Below are positions 1-10,514 of a stretch of DNA of 64,000 nt, piece after piece; the first letter of the stretch is position 1; each line of letters opens with the position of its first letter. Both the position numbers and the translations under genes were made by a program. The notes beneath the pieces are model-generated. The model saw nothing but the letters and a program-made list of their open reading frames with translations, was not told where the DNA came from and made no database searches. This DNA comes from Pinibacter aurantiacus (lineage in GTDB: Bacteria > Bacteroidota > Bacteroidia > Chitinophagales > Chitinophagaceae): NCBI RefSeq assembly GCF_019130065.1, contig NZ_JAHSPG010000008.1, forward strand, positions 124,001 to 188,000, read 5' to 3'.

Positions 1-351
1 GGTCTGGCGGGTATGCCTCGTCGTTACCTCGATTACAGTGGCTGGGCATCTTTCAATCAGTTTGGTGGGTTGAACCATTTCATTTCAATCGTATCAATGA
101 TCGTATTTGCTGTACAATTGCTGTTTGTATTTAACTTCTTCTACTCCATTTTCAAAGGAAGAAGAGTGAAATCAGAAAATCCTTGGGGTTCAAACACACT
201 GGAATGGACAACTCCAATTCATCCAGGTCACGGTAACTGGGTTGGTGAAATTCCAGAAGTTCACCGCTGGGCTTATGATTACGGTAAAGACGGAAGAGAA
301 TTCATTTCTCAGACTGAGCCGATAAGCGCGAATGAAAGTGAACATCACTAG
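1..351 (+). CDS. ctaD: Cytochrome c oxidase subunit I, C-terminal fragment
   Basis: This is the last 116 codons of a reading frame that enters from the left edge, so the start lies outside the window. The fragment has one clear transmembrane helix (roughly residues 30-55) followed by NPWGSNTLEW, which closely matches the NPWg..TLEW signature at the C-terminus of haem-copper oxidase subunit I. The gene order after it (haem O synthase, two subunit III-type proteins, subunit IV, Sco) supports an aa3-type terminal oxidase that reduces oxygen and pumps protons at the inner membrane. The hydrophilic tail ends in a His/Glu-rich stretch. A terminator follows about 60 bases downstream, so this gene seems to close its own transcription unit. 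Confidence 0.93.
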   Translation, partial: GLAGMPRRYLDYSGWASFNQFGGLNHFISIVSMIVFAVQLLFVFNFFYSIFKGRRVKSENPWGSNTLEWTTPIHPGHGNWVGEIPEVHRWAYDYGKDGREFISQTEPISANESEHH

Positions 352-410
352 GATTAACTGAGTAAGGGGTATAAAAACTAGAATTTTTAGAAATTCAATC
401 GATATGAATG

Positions 411-436
411 CCCCGATCTAAGTCGGGGTATTTTTT
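411..436 (+). terminator. Intrinsic terminator after ctaD
   Basis: A perfect six-base-pair stem CCCCGA/TCGGGG with a six-base loop is followed by a run of T. It separates the subunit I gene from the haem O synthase gene. Confidence 0.75.
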
Positions 437-576
437 ATAAAGATCAAAATAAGGTATCTGATACGGTGTTTTTCCGAATGACCTTACCAACTGGAGATGA
501 AGCGTAGAAAGATTTATTTCTGGTTCTGATAACCTAGAGCCGGATCAAATTTTTTGAATAAAAAAAGTAGAACGTA

Positions 577-1479
577 ATGTCGCAGGAAACCACATCGAAA
601 AAAGCAAGCTCTTTTACATTAGGTCAAAAACTACAGGACTATAAGGCCCTTGTAAAATTTGCTTTGACCACGATGGTTGTATTTTCTGCGGTGATAAGTT
701 ATCTGCTTGCACCCAAAGTAGTTGAATACAACTGGTGGATGATAGCTTTATTTTTTATCGGCGGTTTTTTAGTTACTGGCAGCGCCAATACCATTAACCA
801 GGTAGTAGAAAAGGACACTGATGCAAAAATGAAACGCACTGCAAGCAGACCGATTGCTTCAGGCAGAATGTCTGAAACAGAAGGTTGGATATTTGCAGCT
901 GTGACGGGAGTGGCCGGTTGTTTCATTTTAGGTTTTTTCTTCAACTGGTTGTCGGCAGGACTCGCGGCGTTTAGCTTGTTTTTATATGCGTTTATTTATA
1001 CGCCTTTAAAAAAGGTAAATGCGATTTCTGTTTTGGTTGGTGCAGTCCCTGGCGCATTGCCTTGTTTGATAGGCTGGACTGCGGGTAATGATAGCATAGG
1101 CCTGGGCGGCTGGGCGCTTTTCAGCATTCAGTTTTTCTGGCAGTTCCCGCATTTTTGGGCAATTGCCTGGATAGCGCATAAAGACTATAGCAATGCAGGA
1201 TTTAAATTGCTTCCATCTGTAGAAGGACCAACGAAATACTCGGCAATACAGGCAATCATTTATTCTTTGCTTTTAATTCCGGTAGGAGTGTTGCCCTATT
1301 TCACACATGTAAGCGGTTTTGTTAGCATGTTTATCGTACTTGCAGCCAACATATTTATGGTGGTTCAAAGTATTAGATTATATAATGAAATGGAAGTAAA
1401 AGCTGCACGAAGAGTGATGTTTAGCAGCTACATTTATCTACCGATAGTGATGTTCGCGTTGCTGGCAGATAAGATGTAA
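577..1479 (+). CDS. ctaB: Protoheme IX farnesyltransferase (haem O synthase)
   Basis: Membrane prenyltransferase of the UbiA superfamily that adds a farnesyl group to protohaem to make haem O, the precursor of haem A for the neighbouring oxidase. The 300-residue length is normal for CtaB/CyoE. The first polar loop carries the diphosphate-binding signature NQVVEKDTDAKMKRT followed by RP, as in the family. Eight to nine hydrophobic segments cover the rest. The ATG start is preceded by an A-rich stretch. The gene lies between the subunit I terminator and two subunit III genes, the usual arrangement of oxidase assembly genes. The minus-strand frame inside it is a shadow. Confidence 0.95.
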   Translation: MSQETTSKKASSFTLGQKLQDYKALVKFALTTMVVFSAVISYLLAPKVVEYNWWMIALFFIGGFLVTGSANTINQVVEKDTDAKMKRTASRPIASGRMSETEGWIFAAVTGVAGCFILGFFFNWLSAGLAAFSLFLYAFIYTPLKKVNAISVLVGAVPGALPCLIGWTAGNDSIGLGGWALFSIQFFWQFPHFWAIAWIAHKDYSNAGFKLLPSVEGPTKYSAIQAIIYSLLLIPVGVLPYFTHVSGFVSMFIVLAANIFMVVQSIRLYNEMEVKAARRVMFSSYIYLPIVMFALLADKM

Positions 1480-1533
1480 AAAAGTTGTGAGTTATAAACA
1501 GCTCTCGACTCGAAACTTGAAAAAAATATTACA

Positions 1534-2112
1534 ATGAATATAGCGATGAATGAACAAGTGGGCGAGCAGAAAAAAAGGATACACCCTCATAAATTTACTT
1601 TATGGGTAGGCTTGGCAAGCGTTATCATGATGTTTGCTGGTCTTACGAGTGCCTACATTGTAAAAAGAAGCGCACAAAGCTGGATAACAATTGAATTTCC
1701 TAAAACGTTTTGGTATTCAACAGTTGTTATGCTTGCGAGTAGTTTGACAATGCAAATGGCTCTTCGCGACTTTAAGCAGAGAGACATGGCAAAATATAGA
1801 AGGCTATTGACTTACACCGCTCTATTAGGCGTGTTGTTTATAGTTCTTCAGTTTGTTGGATTCTCAAATTTGTGGAAGAGTGGAACAACCTTCGAAGGTT
1901 CAGGAGAAGGGCAGTTTTTGTATATCATTGCAGGATTGCATATTTTACACGTGCTTGGCGGTGTGGTAGCATTGTTGATTATGTTCCTGAAAGCATTTAG
2001 CGCAAAGAAGAAGAACTACGATGCTATTCCGGTTGAAGTGATGAGCACTTACTGGCATTTTGTAGACATATTGTGGCTTTATCTTTTCGTGTTCTTTTTA
2101 GCAGTAGCATAA
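1534..2112 (+). CDS. Cytochrome c oxidase subunit III, first of two
   Basis: A 192-residue protein with five predicted membrane helices. It ends with STYWHFVDILWLYLF, the conserved WHFVDxxW signature of the haem-copper oxidase subunit III family. It is shorter than classical seven-helix subunit III (about 260 residues), as in the two-helix-less bacterial forms. It lies 54 bases after ctaB and about 165 bases before a second subunit III-type gene. Two adjacent subunit III-like genes occur in Bacteroidota oxidase loci; which one is the structural subunit cannot be decided from sequence. An ATG lies five codons further in, so the exact start is open. Confidence 0.88.
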   Translation: MNIAMNEQVGEQKKRIHPHKFTLWVGLASVIMMFAGLTSAYIVKRSAQSWITIEFPKTFWYSTVVMLASSLTMQMALRDFKQRDMAKYRRLLTYTALLGVLFIVLQFVGFSNLWKSGTTFEGSGEGQFLYIIAGLHILHVLGGVVALLIMFLKAFSAKKKNYDAIPVEVMSTYWHFVDILWLYLFVFFLAVA

Positions 2113-2276
2113 TACAGCATGAATTAGAAAATAGAAATCAGGAATTAGATCTGTCTTGGAAAATGGCTTTAATAAAATGAGACAGAGTTGAGATATTAAT
2201 TAAGAAAAATTCAATTGTTAACTAAGCGATCATTTACTTATCAAAAGGATGATGCGCTTATAATTTTAAAACTAAC

Positions 2277-2948
2277 ATGGCACAAGCAGTACCAGCAGTA
2301 CAAAAATGGTGGAATGGTGGTAAAAGTCCATTCAACGTGGAGTATGGAAAAATCATGATGTGGTATTTTTTAATGAGTGATGCTTTCACATTCGGAGCTT
2401 TCCTTATTTCTTACGGTACCATTCGTTTTGCGACCAACAGTTGGCCTGATCCTAACCACGTGTTTAATTCATTCCCTGGATTAGGTGCCGGTTATCCATT
2501 ACTGTTCGTGAGTTTGATGACATTTATCTTGATCATCAGTTCTGTAACAATGGTATTGGCAGTACAAGCTGGCCAGGATATGGACAGAAAGAGAGTGGCA
2601 AAATATCTTGTATTCACTATTCTTGGTGGTCTTGCTTTCTTAAGCTGCCAGGCTTGGGAGTGGACACACTTATACCATGAAGGCGCATGGTGGGGACACA
2701 ATCCTTTTCCTAACCACAATGGTTCTGTTGCTACAACAAACTTCTCAAACTTCTTCTTTACAATCACAGGTTTCCACGGTTTCCACGTATTCTCTGGTGT
2801 GATTATCAATATCATTATGTTGATCATGACATTGCAAGGAAAATTCGACCAGCGCGGTCACTACCTTATGATTGAAAAAGCTGGTTTGTACTGGCACTTT
2901 GTAGACCTTGTTTGGGTATTTGTATTCACTTGTTTTTACTTAATCTAA
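2277..2948 (+). CDS. Cytochrome c oxidase subunit III, second of two
   Basis: A 223-residue membrane protein of the subunit III family, paralogous to the upstream gene. It ends with LYWHFVDLVWVFVF, the family signature. It differs from the first copy by a longer insertion with a Trp/His-rich loop (WEWTHLYHEGAWWGHN) between helices. It is probably the structural subunit III that stabilises the catalytic subunit I core. It lies 30 bases before the subunit IV gene and is probably co-transcribed with it. The upstream space of 164 bases is AT-rich and holds no gene. Confidence 0.9.
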   Translation: MAQAVPAVQKWWNGGKSPFNVEYGKIMMWYFLMSDAFTFGAFLISYGTIRFATNSWPDPNHVFNSFPGLGAGYPLLFVSLMTFILIISSVTMVLAVQAGQDMDRKRVAKYLVFTILGGLAFLSCQAWEWTHLYHEGAWWGHNPFPNHNGSVATTNFSNFFFTITGFHGFHVFSGVIINIIMLIMTLQGKFDQRGHYLMIEKAGLYWHFVDLVWVFVFTCFYLI

Positions 2949-2978
2949 TCATATAAAAGTCAACATAAACTTATTTTA

Positions 2979-3425
2979 ATGGAACAACATTCAACTACCG
3001 CAGTTTATCATCACGAGGAGCATGGACACGCTGGTGGCGGCACAAAAGAAGTTATTCGTATTACGGTCTACCTTACTGTTATTACATTGGTAGAACTTGC
3101 AATTGGCTTTTATATGTATAAAGCTGCTTTACCAGAAGGGTTTTTCAGACACTTCCTTAAAGGCCTTATCTGCGCTTTGATGCTGTGGAAAGCGTTCTAC
3201 ATCGTTGCTTACTTTATGCACCTTAAGCATGAAATAAGAAACCTTATCATGACCATCGTAGTGCCTTTATTCCTGTTTGTTTGGTTTATCATCGCGTTCC
3301 TTGCAGATGGTAACTCTTATAAAAACCTTCGTAACAAATACGATCCGTATCACATTGAGCAGAATGACAAAAAAGCTCCTGTTGAACACGAACATGGTGC
3401 TCAAAAGGAAGGAACTATCGAATAA
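2979..3425 (+). CDS. Cytochrome c oxidase subunit IV, prokaryotic type
   Basis: A 148-residue small oxidase subunit with three predicted membrane helices (about residues 28-48, 60-82 and 88-110). Its N- and C-terminal tails are hydrophilic and rich in His and Glu. Size, topology and position directly after subunit III match the prokaryotic COX4 family (CtaF/CyoD-like), an accessory subunit of the haem-copper oxidase complex. A strong intrinsic terminator begins 26 bases after the stop codon. The overlapping plus-strand frame at 3277-3492 is a shadow. Confidence 0.87.
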   Translation: MEQHSTTAVYHHEEHGHAGGGTKEVIRITVYLTVITLVELAIGFYMYKAALPEGFFRHFLKGLICALMLWKAFYIVAYFMHLKHEIRNLIMTIVVPLFLFVWFIIAFLADGNSYKNLRNKYDPYHIEQNDKKAPVEHEHGAQKEGTIE

Positions 3426-3450
3426 TTATTTGAAAGTATTTATAAACAAA

Positions 3451-3478
3451 ACCATCGCCTCTAAGCGGTGGTTTTTTT
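3451..3478 (+). terminator. Intrinsic terminator after the oxidase subunits
   Basis: An eight-base-pair stem (accatcgc/gcggtggt, one G-T wobble) with a six-base loop is followed by seven T. It ends the subunit III-subunit IV unit. Confidence 0.85.
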
Positions 3479-3570
3479 ATGCAGCCAACTGAAATGTGGA
3501 ATAGTTGCTAACAGACTGTAAAATCGACTCTGGACGGTCAATTATTCAATAATTCAGTTATTCAAATACT

Positions 3571-3578
3571 TACCTTTG
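3571..3578 (+). promoter_or_regulatory. Bacteroidota-type -7 element for sco
   Basis: TACCTTTG matches the TAnnTTTG consensus of the Bacteroidota housekeeping sigma factor, 42 bases upstream of the TTG start of the Sco gene and downstream of the preceding terminator. No clear TTTG -33 element is visible, so this is tentative. Confidence 0.4.
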
Positions 3579-3619
3579 TGCCGGTTTTCAAGAACACCTC
3601 CGGCTTACCGATTTTTTAA

Positions 3620-4354
3620 TTGAAAATTTTTGTTTTGAATAAAAGCGCTTTACTTGGCCTGTGCCTCGCAATATTATTACCCGTCGTTTGTTACTTTATA
3701 GTGGATCACTTCAGTGAAAACGCCGTTCCCATGCCGCCACGCTATTATCCCGATAGTGTAATCTCCAAAGTAGAAGGGGGAAAAGAAATTACCGATACTA
3801 TCTGGCACAAAGCTGCTGACGTAAAGTTGGTAAATCAGTTGGGAGATTCAGTATCGTTAAGTGATTTAAAAGGCAAGGTGATCGTTGCAGATTTTTTCTT
3901 CACGCATTGCCCAAGCATTTGTCCTACGCTTACAAAGAACATGAAGAAGCTCCAGAGTTCGTTGAAGTTGAAAGACGATACAAAGATGATCGACACGACT
4001 TTTGTGCAATTTGTTTCCTTTACCGTTGATCCGCAGAGAGACTCCGCTGAGCAATTGAAGAGATACGCTGACCGTTTTGGCGTTAACCACGATGTATGGT
4101 GGATGCTTACAGGTAACAAAAAAACAATCTACGATTTTGCCTTAAACGAATTGAAACTCGGCTTGCAGGATGGAGAAGGCGTAGATTCAAACTTCATACA
4201 TTCCCAAAAAATGGTGTTGCTGGATAAGGACCGCGTGGTTCGTGGCTATTACGATGGCCTCGATAGTGCTTCCATGGAAAAACTTGCTGAAGGCATCGTA
4301 TTCCTGATGCTGGAAAAAGACAAGAAAAAGAAACGCAATTTGTTTAGGAAATAG
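3620..4354 (+). CDS. SCO1/SenC copper chaperone for cytochrome oxidase
   Basis: A membrane-anchored, thioredoxin-like copper chaperone of the SCO1/SenC/PrrC family that helps build the CuA site of cytochrome oxidase. An N-terminal anchor helix (about residues 8-28) precedes a periplasmic domain. The copper ligands are visible: Cys97 and Cys101 in HCPSICP, and His194 in FIHSQK. Length (244 residues) is typical. The start is taken as TTG at 3620 because no ATG lies ahead of the anchor helix. The C-terminus is a Lys-rich tail. Its place between oxidase subunits and a DUF420 gene fits a role in oxidase assembly. Confidence 0.9.
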   Translation: MKIFVLNKSALLGLCLAILLPVVCYFIVDHFSENAVPMPPRYYPDSVISKVEGGKEITDTIWHKAADVKLVNQLGDSVSLSDLKGKVIVADFFFTHCPSICPTLTKNMKKLQSSLKLKDDTKMIDTTFVQFVSFTVDPQRDSAEQLKRYADRFGVNHDVWWMLTGNKKTIYDFALNELKLGLQDGEGVDSNFIHSQKMVLLDKDRVVRGYYDGLDSASMEKLAEGIVFLMLEKDKKKKRNLFRK

Positions 4355-4409
4355 CAGAACGCGGAGCGCACAAGGCTTAACGCAGAACGCGGGGTATTGA
4401 ACCCGACCA

Positions 4410-4440
4410 TTTTCAACTTTCAACTTTCAATTTTCAATTA
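4410..4440 (+). repeat. Intergenic 7-base-period repeat arm (gttgaaa family)
   Basis: Tandem words tttcaac/tttcaat fill the space just before the DUF420 start. The same word in inverted orientation recurs at 5534-5570 and in three arms at 18341-18480. Confidence 0.6.
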
Positions 4441-4445
4441 ATTCT

Positions 4446-4988
4446 ATGTTACAACCTCTGATTAAAAAAAATGATGGAACAGCAAAATGGCTCATTGGTA
4501 TTTTGTCGTTCGTAGTATTTGCTGCAGTAGTTATTTTATCAAGAGTAAAACTTGAAGTAAATCTTGGATTTAATGTGCACATTTTCGCGGCGATAAACGC
4601 GGTGATTAATTCTATCGTTTCTGTGCTCTTGATATTGGGGTTAGTAGCCGCGAAAAGTGGTAGATACGAAAGACACAAAGGGATAATGTTTGCGGCAATT
4701 GTTTTGTCAACGCTATTTCTTGTATCGTATATTGCTCACCATTTGCTAAGTGGAGATACCAAATTTGGTGGCGTTGGCGGCATCAGATATTTCTATTTTA
4801 TTATTCTGATCACACACATCTTCCTGGCCGCGGTTATCCTTCCATTCATTCTTTATACCGCTTATCGAGCTTTGGTTGCTGAATGGCCCGCGCATAGAAA
4901 AATAGCTAAGATCACATGGCCCATTTGGCTCTATGTGTCTGTGACCGGGGTAATTGTTTATTTGATGATTAGCCCTTACTATAATTAA
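4446..4988 (+). CDS. DUF420 family membrane protein
   Basis: A 180-residue integral membrane protein with about five helices. DUF420 proteins (Bacillus CtaM/YozB is an example) are commonly encoded beside cytochrome oxidase and Sco genes, and CtaM is needed for oxidase maturation. The visible features are alternating hydrophobic segments, two His in the third helix region (YIAHHLL) and another His in the fourth (ITHIFL), which could be metal or haem ligands. It lies 91 bases after sco; the gap carries a short repeat arm. A role in oxidase assembly is inferred from context and family. Confidence 0.82.
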   Translation: MLQPLIKKNDGTAKWLIGILSFVVFAAVVILSRVKLEVNLGFNVHIFAAINAVINSIVSVLLILGLVAAKSGRYERHKGIMFAAIVLSTLFLVSYIAHHLLSGDTKFGGVGGIRYFYFIILITHIFLAAVILPFILYTAYRALVAEWPAHRKIAKITWPIWLYVSVTGVIVYLMISPYYN

Positions 4989-5062
4989 AAAAGTAGAAGT
5001 AAAAAGTCAAAAATCTGAGAACCACATTTTTGACTTTTTACTTTGAATTTTCACTTTGATGT

Positions 5063-5539
5063 ATGCAAAACCAGTTTAAATCTCTACAGAAAAGTTTCAC
5101 CGGCTTGTTGCTCGCTGAGATAGGCTTTGCCATTGTGGTGTTATCAATTGTTTTGATTGCAAAGAAAACGATCAACCAAGATGTTCAGCTCGACCGTGCC
5201 ATGCAGTTGATTGCGGTATTGTTTGCGATCGGCGACTGCTTTATCGGATTTCGTTTGTACAAGAAAAAAGTATTGGAGTTAAGAGGCAGTGATCTTTCTG
5301 CCCAGGAAAAAATGAATGGCTATAGAGGAGCTTCTATCGTATTTTGGGCATTTCTCGCGGCACCGGCTTTGTTTTGTGGTATTTGCTATGTAGTCACTGG
5401 CAACTTTGCATTCATGATGTTGTATGCTTTTTTGTTATTTGCTTTTGGCGCACAAAATCCTTTCAAAAGTAAAGTGGCGCTCTTGCTCAAGCTTGATGCA
5501 AACGATGTCGCGGAGTTGGATGGAAGCGGCGTTAGTTGA
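5063..5539 (+). CDS. Hypothetical four-helix membrane protein
   Basis: A 158-residue protein that I do not recognise. It has four predicted membrane helices arranged as two hairpins: about residues 13-33, 45-62, 92-112 and 118-135. A short basic/acidic loop in the middle contains KKKVLELRGSDLSAQEKMNGY. No catalytic motif is evident. It follows the DUF420 gene on the same strand after 74 bases and ends just before a 7-base-period repeat, so it may be the last gene of the oxidase assembly cluster. Function cannot be stated. Confidence 0.7.
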   Translation: MQNQFKSLQKSFTGLLLAEIGFAIVVLSIVLIAKKTINQDVQLDRAMQLIAVLFAIGDCFIGFRLYKKKVLELRGSDLSAQEKMNGYRGASIVFWAFLAAPALFCGICYVVTGNFAFMMLYAFLLFAFGAQNPFKSKVALLLKLDANDVAELDGSGVS

Positions 5540-5570
5540 GAGTTGAGAGTTGAGAGTTGAAAATTGAGAA
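5534..5570 (+). repeat. Intergenic 7-base-period repeat arm (gttgaga family)
   Basis: About four tandem copies of gttgaga/gttgaaa directly follow the stop codon of the preceding gene. The complementary words occur at 4410-4440 and near 18.4 kb. Confidence 0.65.
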
Positions 5571-5669
5571 TGCTTTCTGTTATACACGCTGGATGTTTGA
5601 TATGCTCGCGGCTATCAAAAAGGAAATCATAACAAATCATGACAATCTTGAAAATCAGCGTTCCTTCTC

Positions 5670-6059
5670 TTACAGCTCACTCGGATCCCAGAATTTTTTC
5701 TTGAAATCTACCACACGATTGTTTTCCACTTTCACGCCTTCTTTTTCCAGTAGTTGTTGCATGCGTTCGGGAGGAGAGAAGTGATGCATACCTGTAAGAT
5801 CGCCGTTTCTGTTAACCACACGATGTGCCGGTACTTTGGGCTTTATGCTGCCCGCGCCGTTCATGGCATAACCCACCAGACGTGATGATGATTTTGCGCC
5901 AAGGCTGGCGGCAATGGCTCCGTACGATGTAACGCGGCCTTTGGGTATTTGCCTTACCACATCAAATACCTGTTGAAAAAAATTATCATCCCTTTTTCCC
6001 GAAGGTTGAACGGTTGATAACTTAGTTAACGGCGATGGTTTCTTGTTGCTGGCGCTCAT
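5670..6059 (-). CDS. Alkyltransferase-like protein (MGMT family without active cysteine)
   Basis: A 129-residue protein of the O6-alkylguanine-DNA alkyltransferase DNA-binding domain family. The helix-turn-helix region VFDVVRQIPKGRVTSYGAIA and the Arg-finger region are present. The active-site motif PCHRV reads PAHRV, with Ala78 in place of the nucleophilic Cys. It is therefore an ATL-type protein, which in characterised members binds O6-alkylguanine and flags it for nucleotide excision repair instead of transferring the alkyl group. The start overlaps the 3' end of the next upstream gene (DUF5522) by 38 bases, suggesting translational coupling. It is the last gene of the trio. Confidence 0.88.
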   Translation of the reverse strand: MSASNKKPSPLTKLSTVQPSGKRDDNFFQQVFDVVRQIPKGRVTSYGAIAASLGAKSSSRLVGYAMNGAGSIKPKVPAHRVVNRNGDLTGMHHFSPPERMQQLLEKEGVKVENNRVVDFKKKFWDPSEL

Positions 6060-6240
6060 GACTACGTTGTTCTAAAAGTTCCTGACGTTTGGGCTCAGGC
6101 ACATTTTCATAATCATACGGGCAGTGCCTGCAACCGTTGCCACAGCAATGTCCTCGTTCCAGATGGTATTTTTCGGTTAGTACTATAAAGCCTTGATCAT
6201 TGTAATAAAAATCAAGACCCTCAATTAGCTTCTTCTTCAT
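6022..6240 (-). CDS. DUF5522 small cysteine-rich protein
   Basis: A 72-residue protein with a compact motif CCGNGCRHCPY (Cys32, 33, 37 and 40) that probably binds metal. I recognise this pattern as DUF5522, a family often found in Bacteroidota and also fused to oxidoreductase-like domains in other lineages. Both ends overlap neighbours: the start lies inside the end of trmB (20 bases) and the end overlaps the start of the ATL gene (38 bases). This arrangement implies co-translation of the three. Function is unknown. Confidence 0.8.
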   Translation of the reverse strand: MKKKLIEGLDFYYNDQGFIVLTEKYHLERGHCCGNGCRHCPYDYENVPEPKRQELLEQRSHERQQQETIAVN

Positions 6241-6931
6241 TTGCTCTTACACGTTCAAGTAATTCTTTATCAAAGTTGGATAGAGGTTGTAATGGCAATT
6301 GAAATCGAATATAATGAATACGTTTGCTTTGTGCAATATCTAGTTTTTCGTAGTGCGTTTTTATCTGTAGCTCCTCTTTTACATTTTCCTTAGCGTACAC
6401 ATCATCATCTTTTTCCAGCAATGTAAGACCATACATCTCAATAACCAGCAAAGTGAACCTATATAGAACGGGAGAATCGGTTTTTAAGTGTATGATACCA
6501 CCCGGTTTTAACACTTGTTGATAAAGTCTTAGAAAATTTGGGTGCGTTAGCCTCTTCTTGGCTCTTGAAATACGCAATTGCGGATCGGGGAAAGTGATCC
6601 ATATTTCGCTTACTTCACCGTGAGCGAAGTAGTTGTTTATCTTGTCAATATGAGTGCGTAGAAACGCCGCATTCGTATATCCCTGCTCAATGCATTTTTT
6701 TGCACCAATGTATATTCTGTTGCCCTTCAGGTCAACGCCTATAAAATTGTGATTTGGATATAATGCGGAAAGCCCAACTACGTATTCTCCCTTGCCACAG
6801 GCCAATTCCAGTGTTAAAGGATTGTCGTTTTTGAAGAACTCACTCCATTTACCTTGCATTCCCTCGGGGTATTGTAATACATTAGGGAAGGATTTTATTG
6901 CTTCGAACCGCATCAACTTTTTCTGGCCCAT
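6221..6931 (-). CDS. trmB: tRNA (guanine-N7-)-methyltransferase
   Basis: SAM-dependent methyltransferase that makes m7G46 in the variable loop of tRNA. At 236 residues it is family length. Visible motifs are LELACGKGEY (SAM motif I), GVDLKGNRI (motif II) and FPDPQLRISRAKKRL, the TrmB signature region that is FPDPWpKkrH in proteobacteria. It is the first gene of a minus-strand overlapping trio. A TAATTTTG promoter-like element lies just upstream. The ATG at 6931 is the natural start. Confidence 0.92.
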   Translation of the reverse strand: MGQKKLMRFEAIKSFPNVLQYPEGMQGKWSEFFKNDNPLTLELACGKGEYVVGLSALYPNHNFIGVDLKGNRIYIGAKKCIEQGYTNAAFLRTHIDKINNYFAHGEVSEIWITFPDPQLRISRAKKRLTHPNFLRLYQQVLKPGGIIHLKTDSPVLYRFTLLVIEMYGLTLLEKDDDVYAKENVKEELQIKTHYEKLDIAQSKRIHYIRFQLPLQPLSNFDKELLERVRANEEEAN

Positions 6932-6938
6932 AAGGGCG

Positions 6939-6946
6939 CAAAATTA
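6939..6946 (-). promoter_or_regulatory. TAATTTTG promoter element for trmB operon
   Basis: Read on the minus strand, TAATTTTG matches the Bacteroidota TAnnTTTG -7 consensus eight bases ahead of the trmB ATG, predicting a very short or absent leader. Confidence 0.5.
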
Positions 6947-7208
6947 GGAAAAGTTGCCTGAATTTAGGTGTCCGGGATATCGTAATTCAGATAAGACATA
7001 TTATAAACTTAAATAGGCTTAGTCTACATAGCGGCATGGTTCTGGTAACCCATTTACATTTATTGCGCGAAACCTCATTAAAAATCAATGTTATGCAACC
7101 ATATATTATCATAACACTCTATTAATTGCAGCGTTCAAATATTTTTATTAATATAACGAGTTTTTTAAATGCGATGCTGTAAAAAATAAATTTAAAATTG
7201 TAACAATT

Positions 7209-8021
7209 ATGAGCTTGACTTTTAAACAAAAACTGCAGAATCTAATCTTCCCACTGGGCTCCATTCAAAAAATTAGAAGCGGTTATTTGAAAGGCTTTAA
7301 AATCAGATTATCAGAGAATTCATTATGGTCACCTTTGATTGGGAAATGGGAACCTGCTATGCAAAAGATAATGGTAAATGTGGTAAAACCAGGTGATGTT
7401 GTTTACGACCTGGGAGCTAATAATGGTTTACATGGCCTATTAATGGCTGGTTTAGTGCTTCCCGAAGGCAAAGTATTTAATTTTGAACCTTTTGAGGGAA
7501 ACATCGAAGAGATAGTTGAAAATTTTTCACTAAATAATATTGGCAATTACATAAATGTTCAGGCTGCGGTTTTTGATAAAGAAGGAACCGAAACGTTTGA
7601 TATAAGTAACCACCACAAACAGGGAGCAATTGTGCGTGAAGATCAAAAAAATGGGGCAACTATCACCGTGCCGGTCACATCTCTTGATGCTTTTATAGAA
7701 AAAGGAAACCCCGGCCCTGCGTTTATTAAAATAGATATTGAAGGTGCAGAAGGACCTGCGCTGTTTGGCTTTTCTAAAAACATAGAACGTTTTAATCCTT
7801 TAATGGTCATTGAATTGCATAACCCGGAACAAGACAGATTGGTTGGAAGCTTTTTAAAACAACACGGATATACAGCTTATCGTTTTGATGCTTTCGCAAA
7901 TCTTGAGTTTACGCTTGTTAAGGATTTAACGAAAGGATATCCAGCTGCTGATGGAATTTGGGGTAGCGTATTTTGTTTACCTCCCGGCAAAAATCTGAGC
8001 GATTTTAATTTCAGCAAATAA
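7209..8021 (+). CDS. FkbM family methyltransferase
   Basis: A 270-residue SAM-dependent methyltransferase of the FkbM family, which typically O-methylates sugars, polyketides or lipids. Motif I VYDLGANNGLHG lies near residues 66-77. The acidic motif II NFEPFEGN and the family-typical FIKIDIEGAEGPALFGF (about residues 172-190) follow. It is isolated between the trmB trio and a convergent GH97 gene, so the substrate cannot be read from context. Modification of a surface glycan is plausible, as FkbM proteins often sit in such loci, but this gene is 31 kb away from the EPS locus. Confidence 0.88.
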   Translation: MSLTFKQKLQNLIFPLGSIQKIRSGYLKGFKIRLSENSLWSPLIGKWEPAMQKIMVNVVKPGDVVYDLGANNGLHGLLMAGLVLPEGKVFNFEPFEGNIEEIVENFSLNNIGNYINVQAAVFDKEGTETFDISNHHKQGAIVREDQKNGATITVPVTSLDAFIEKGNPGPAFIKIDIEGAEGPALFGFSKNIERFNPLMVIELHNPEQDRLVGSFLKQHGYTAYRFDAFANLEFTLVKDLTKGYPAADGIWGSVFCLPPGKNLSDFNFSK

Positions 8022-8101
8022 TTGACAATACAATAACTCAACTTTTTCACGACAATAGTGTCTATCGTTGGTCTTGGTTGAAGAGGCGCGACCAATAAAT
8101 G

Positions 8102-8131
8102 AATAAGCCCGGCTAGTTTGCCGGGCTTATT
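8102..8131. terminator. Bidirectional terminator between FkbM gene and GH97 gene
   Basis: A twelve-base-pair perfect stem (aataagcccggc and its complement) with a six-base loop lies between two convergent genes. A-rich and T-rich flanks allow it to work in both directions. Confidence 0.85.
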
Positions 8132-8153
8132 TGTGTAAAGACTTCTATAAGTG

Positions 8154-10352
<2,199 letters not shown>

Positions 10353-10377
10353 TTAATAGTCCACAAAACTTAAAGAG

Positions 10378-10385
10378 CAAAATTA
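10378..10385 (-). promoter_or_regulatory. TAATTTTG promoter element for the GH97 gene
   Basis: The minus-strand TAATTTTG lies 35 bases upstream of the ATG of the GH97 gene and matches the Bacteroidota -7 consensus. Confidence 0.5.
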
Positions 10386-10514
10386 AATAAACCGTAGTAA
10401 GGTTTGAGAAATGATTGTCAGGTGAACTCATGAAGTTTTACAGGGCCTGTCGCACCATCTTCGTATATTTATCCTTCCGTTTTACAACCAATAATAATTG
10501 CTGAAAAGCTTGAC

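Noticed and set aside
6932-7208. Hidden gene or RNA in the 277-base spacer between trmB and the FkbM gene
   Set aside because: Only AT-rich sequence, the trmB promoter element and no consistent reading frame or stable hairpin were seen.
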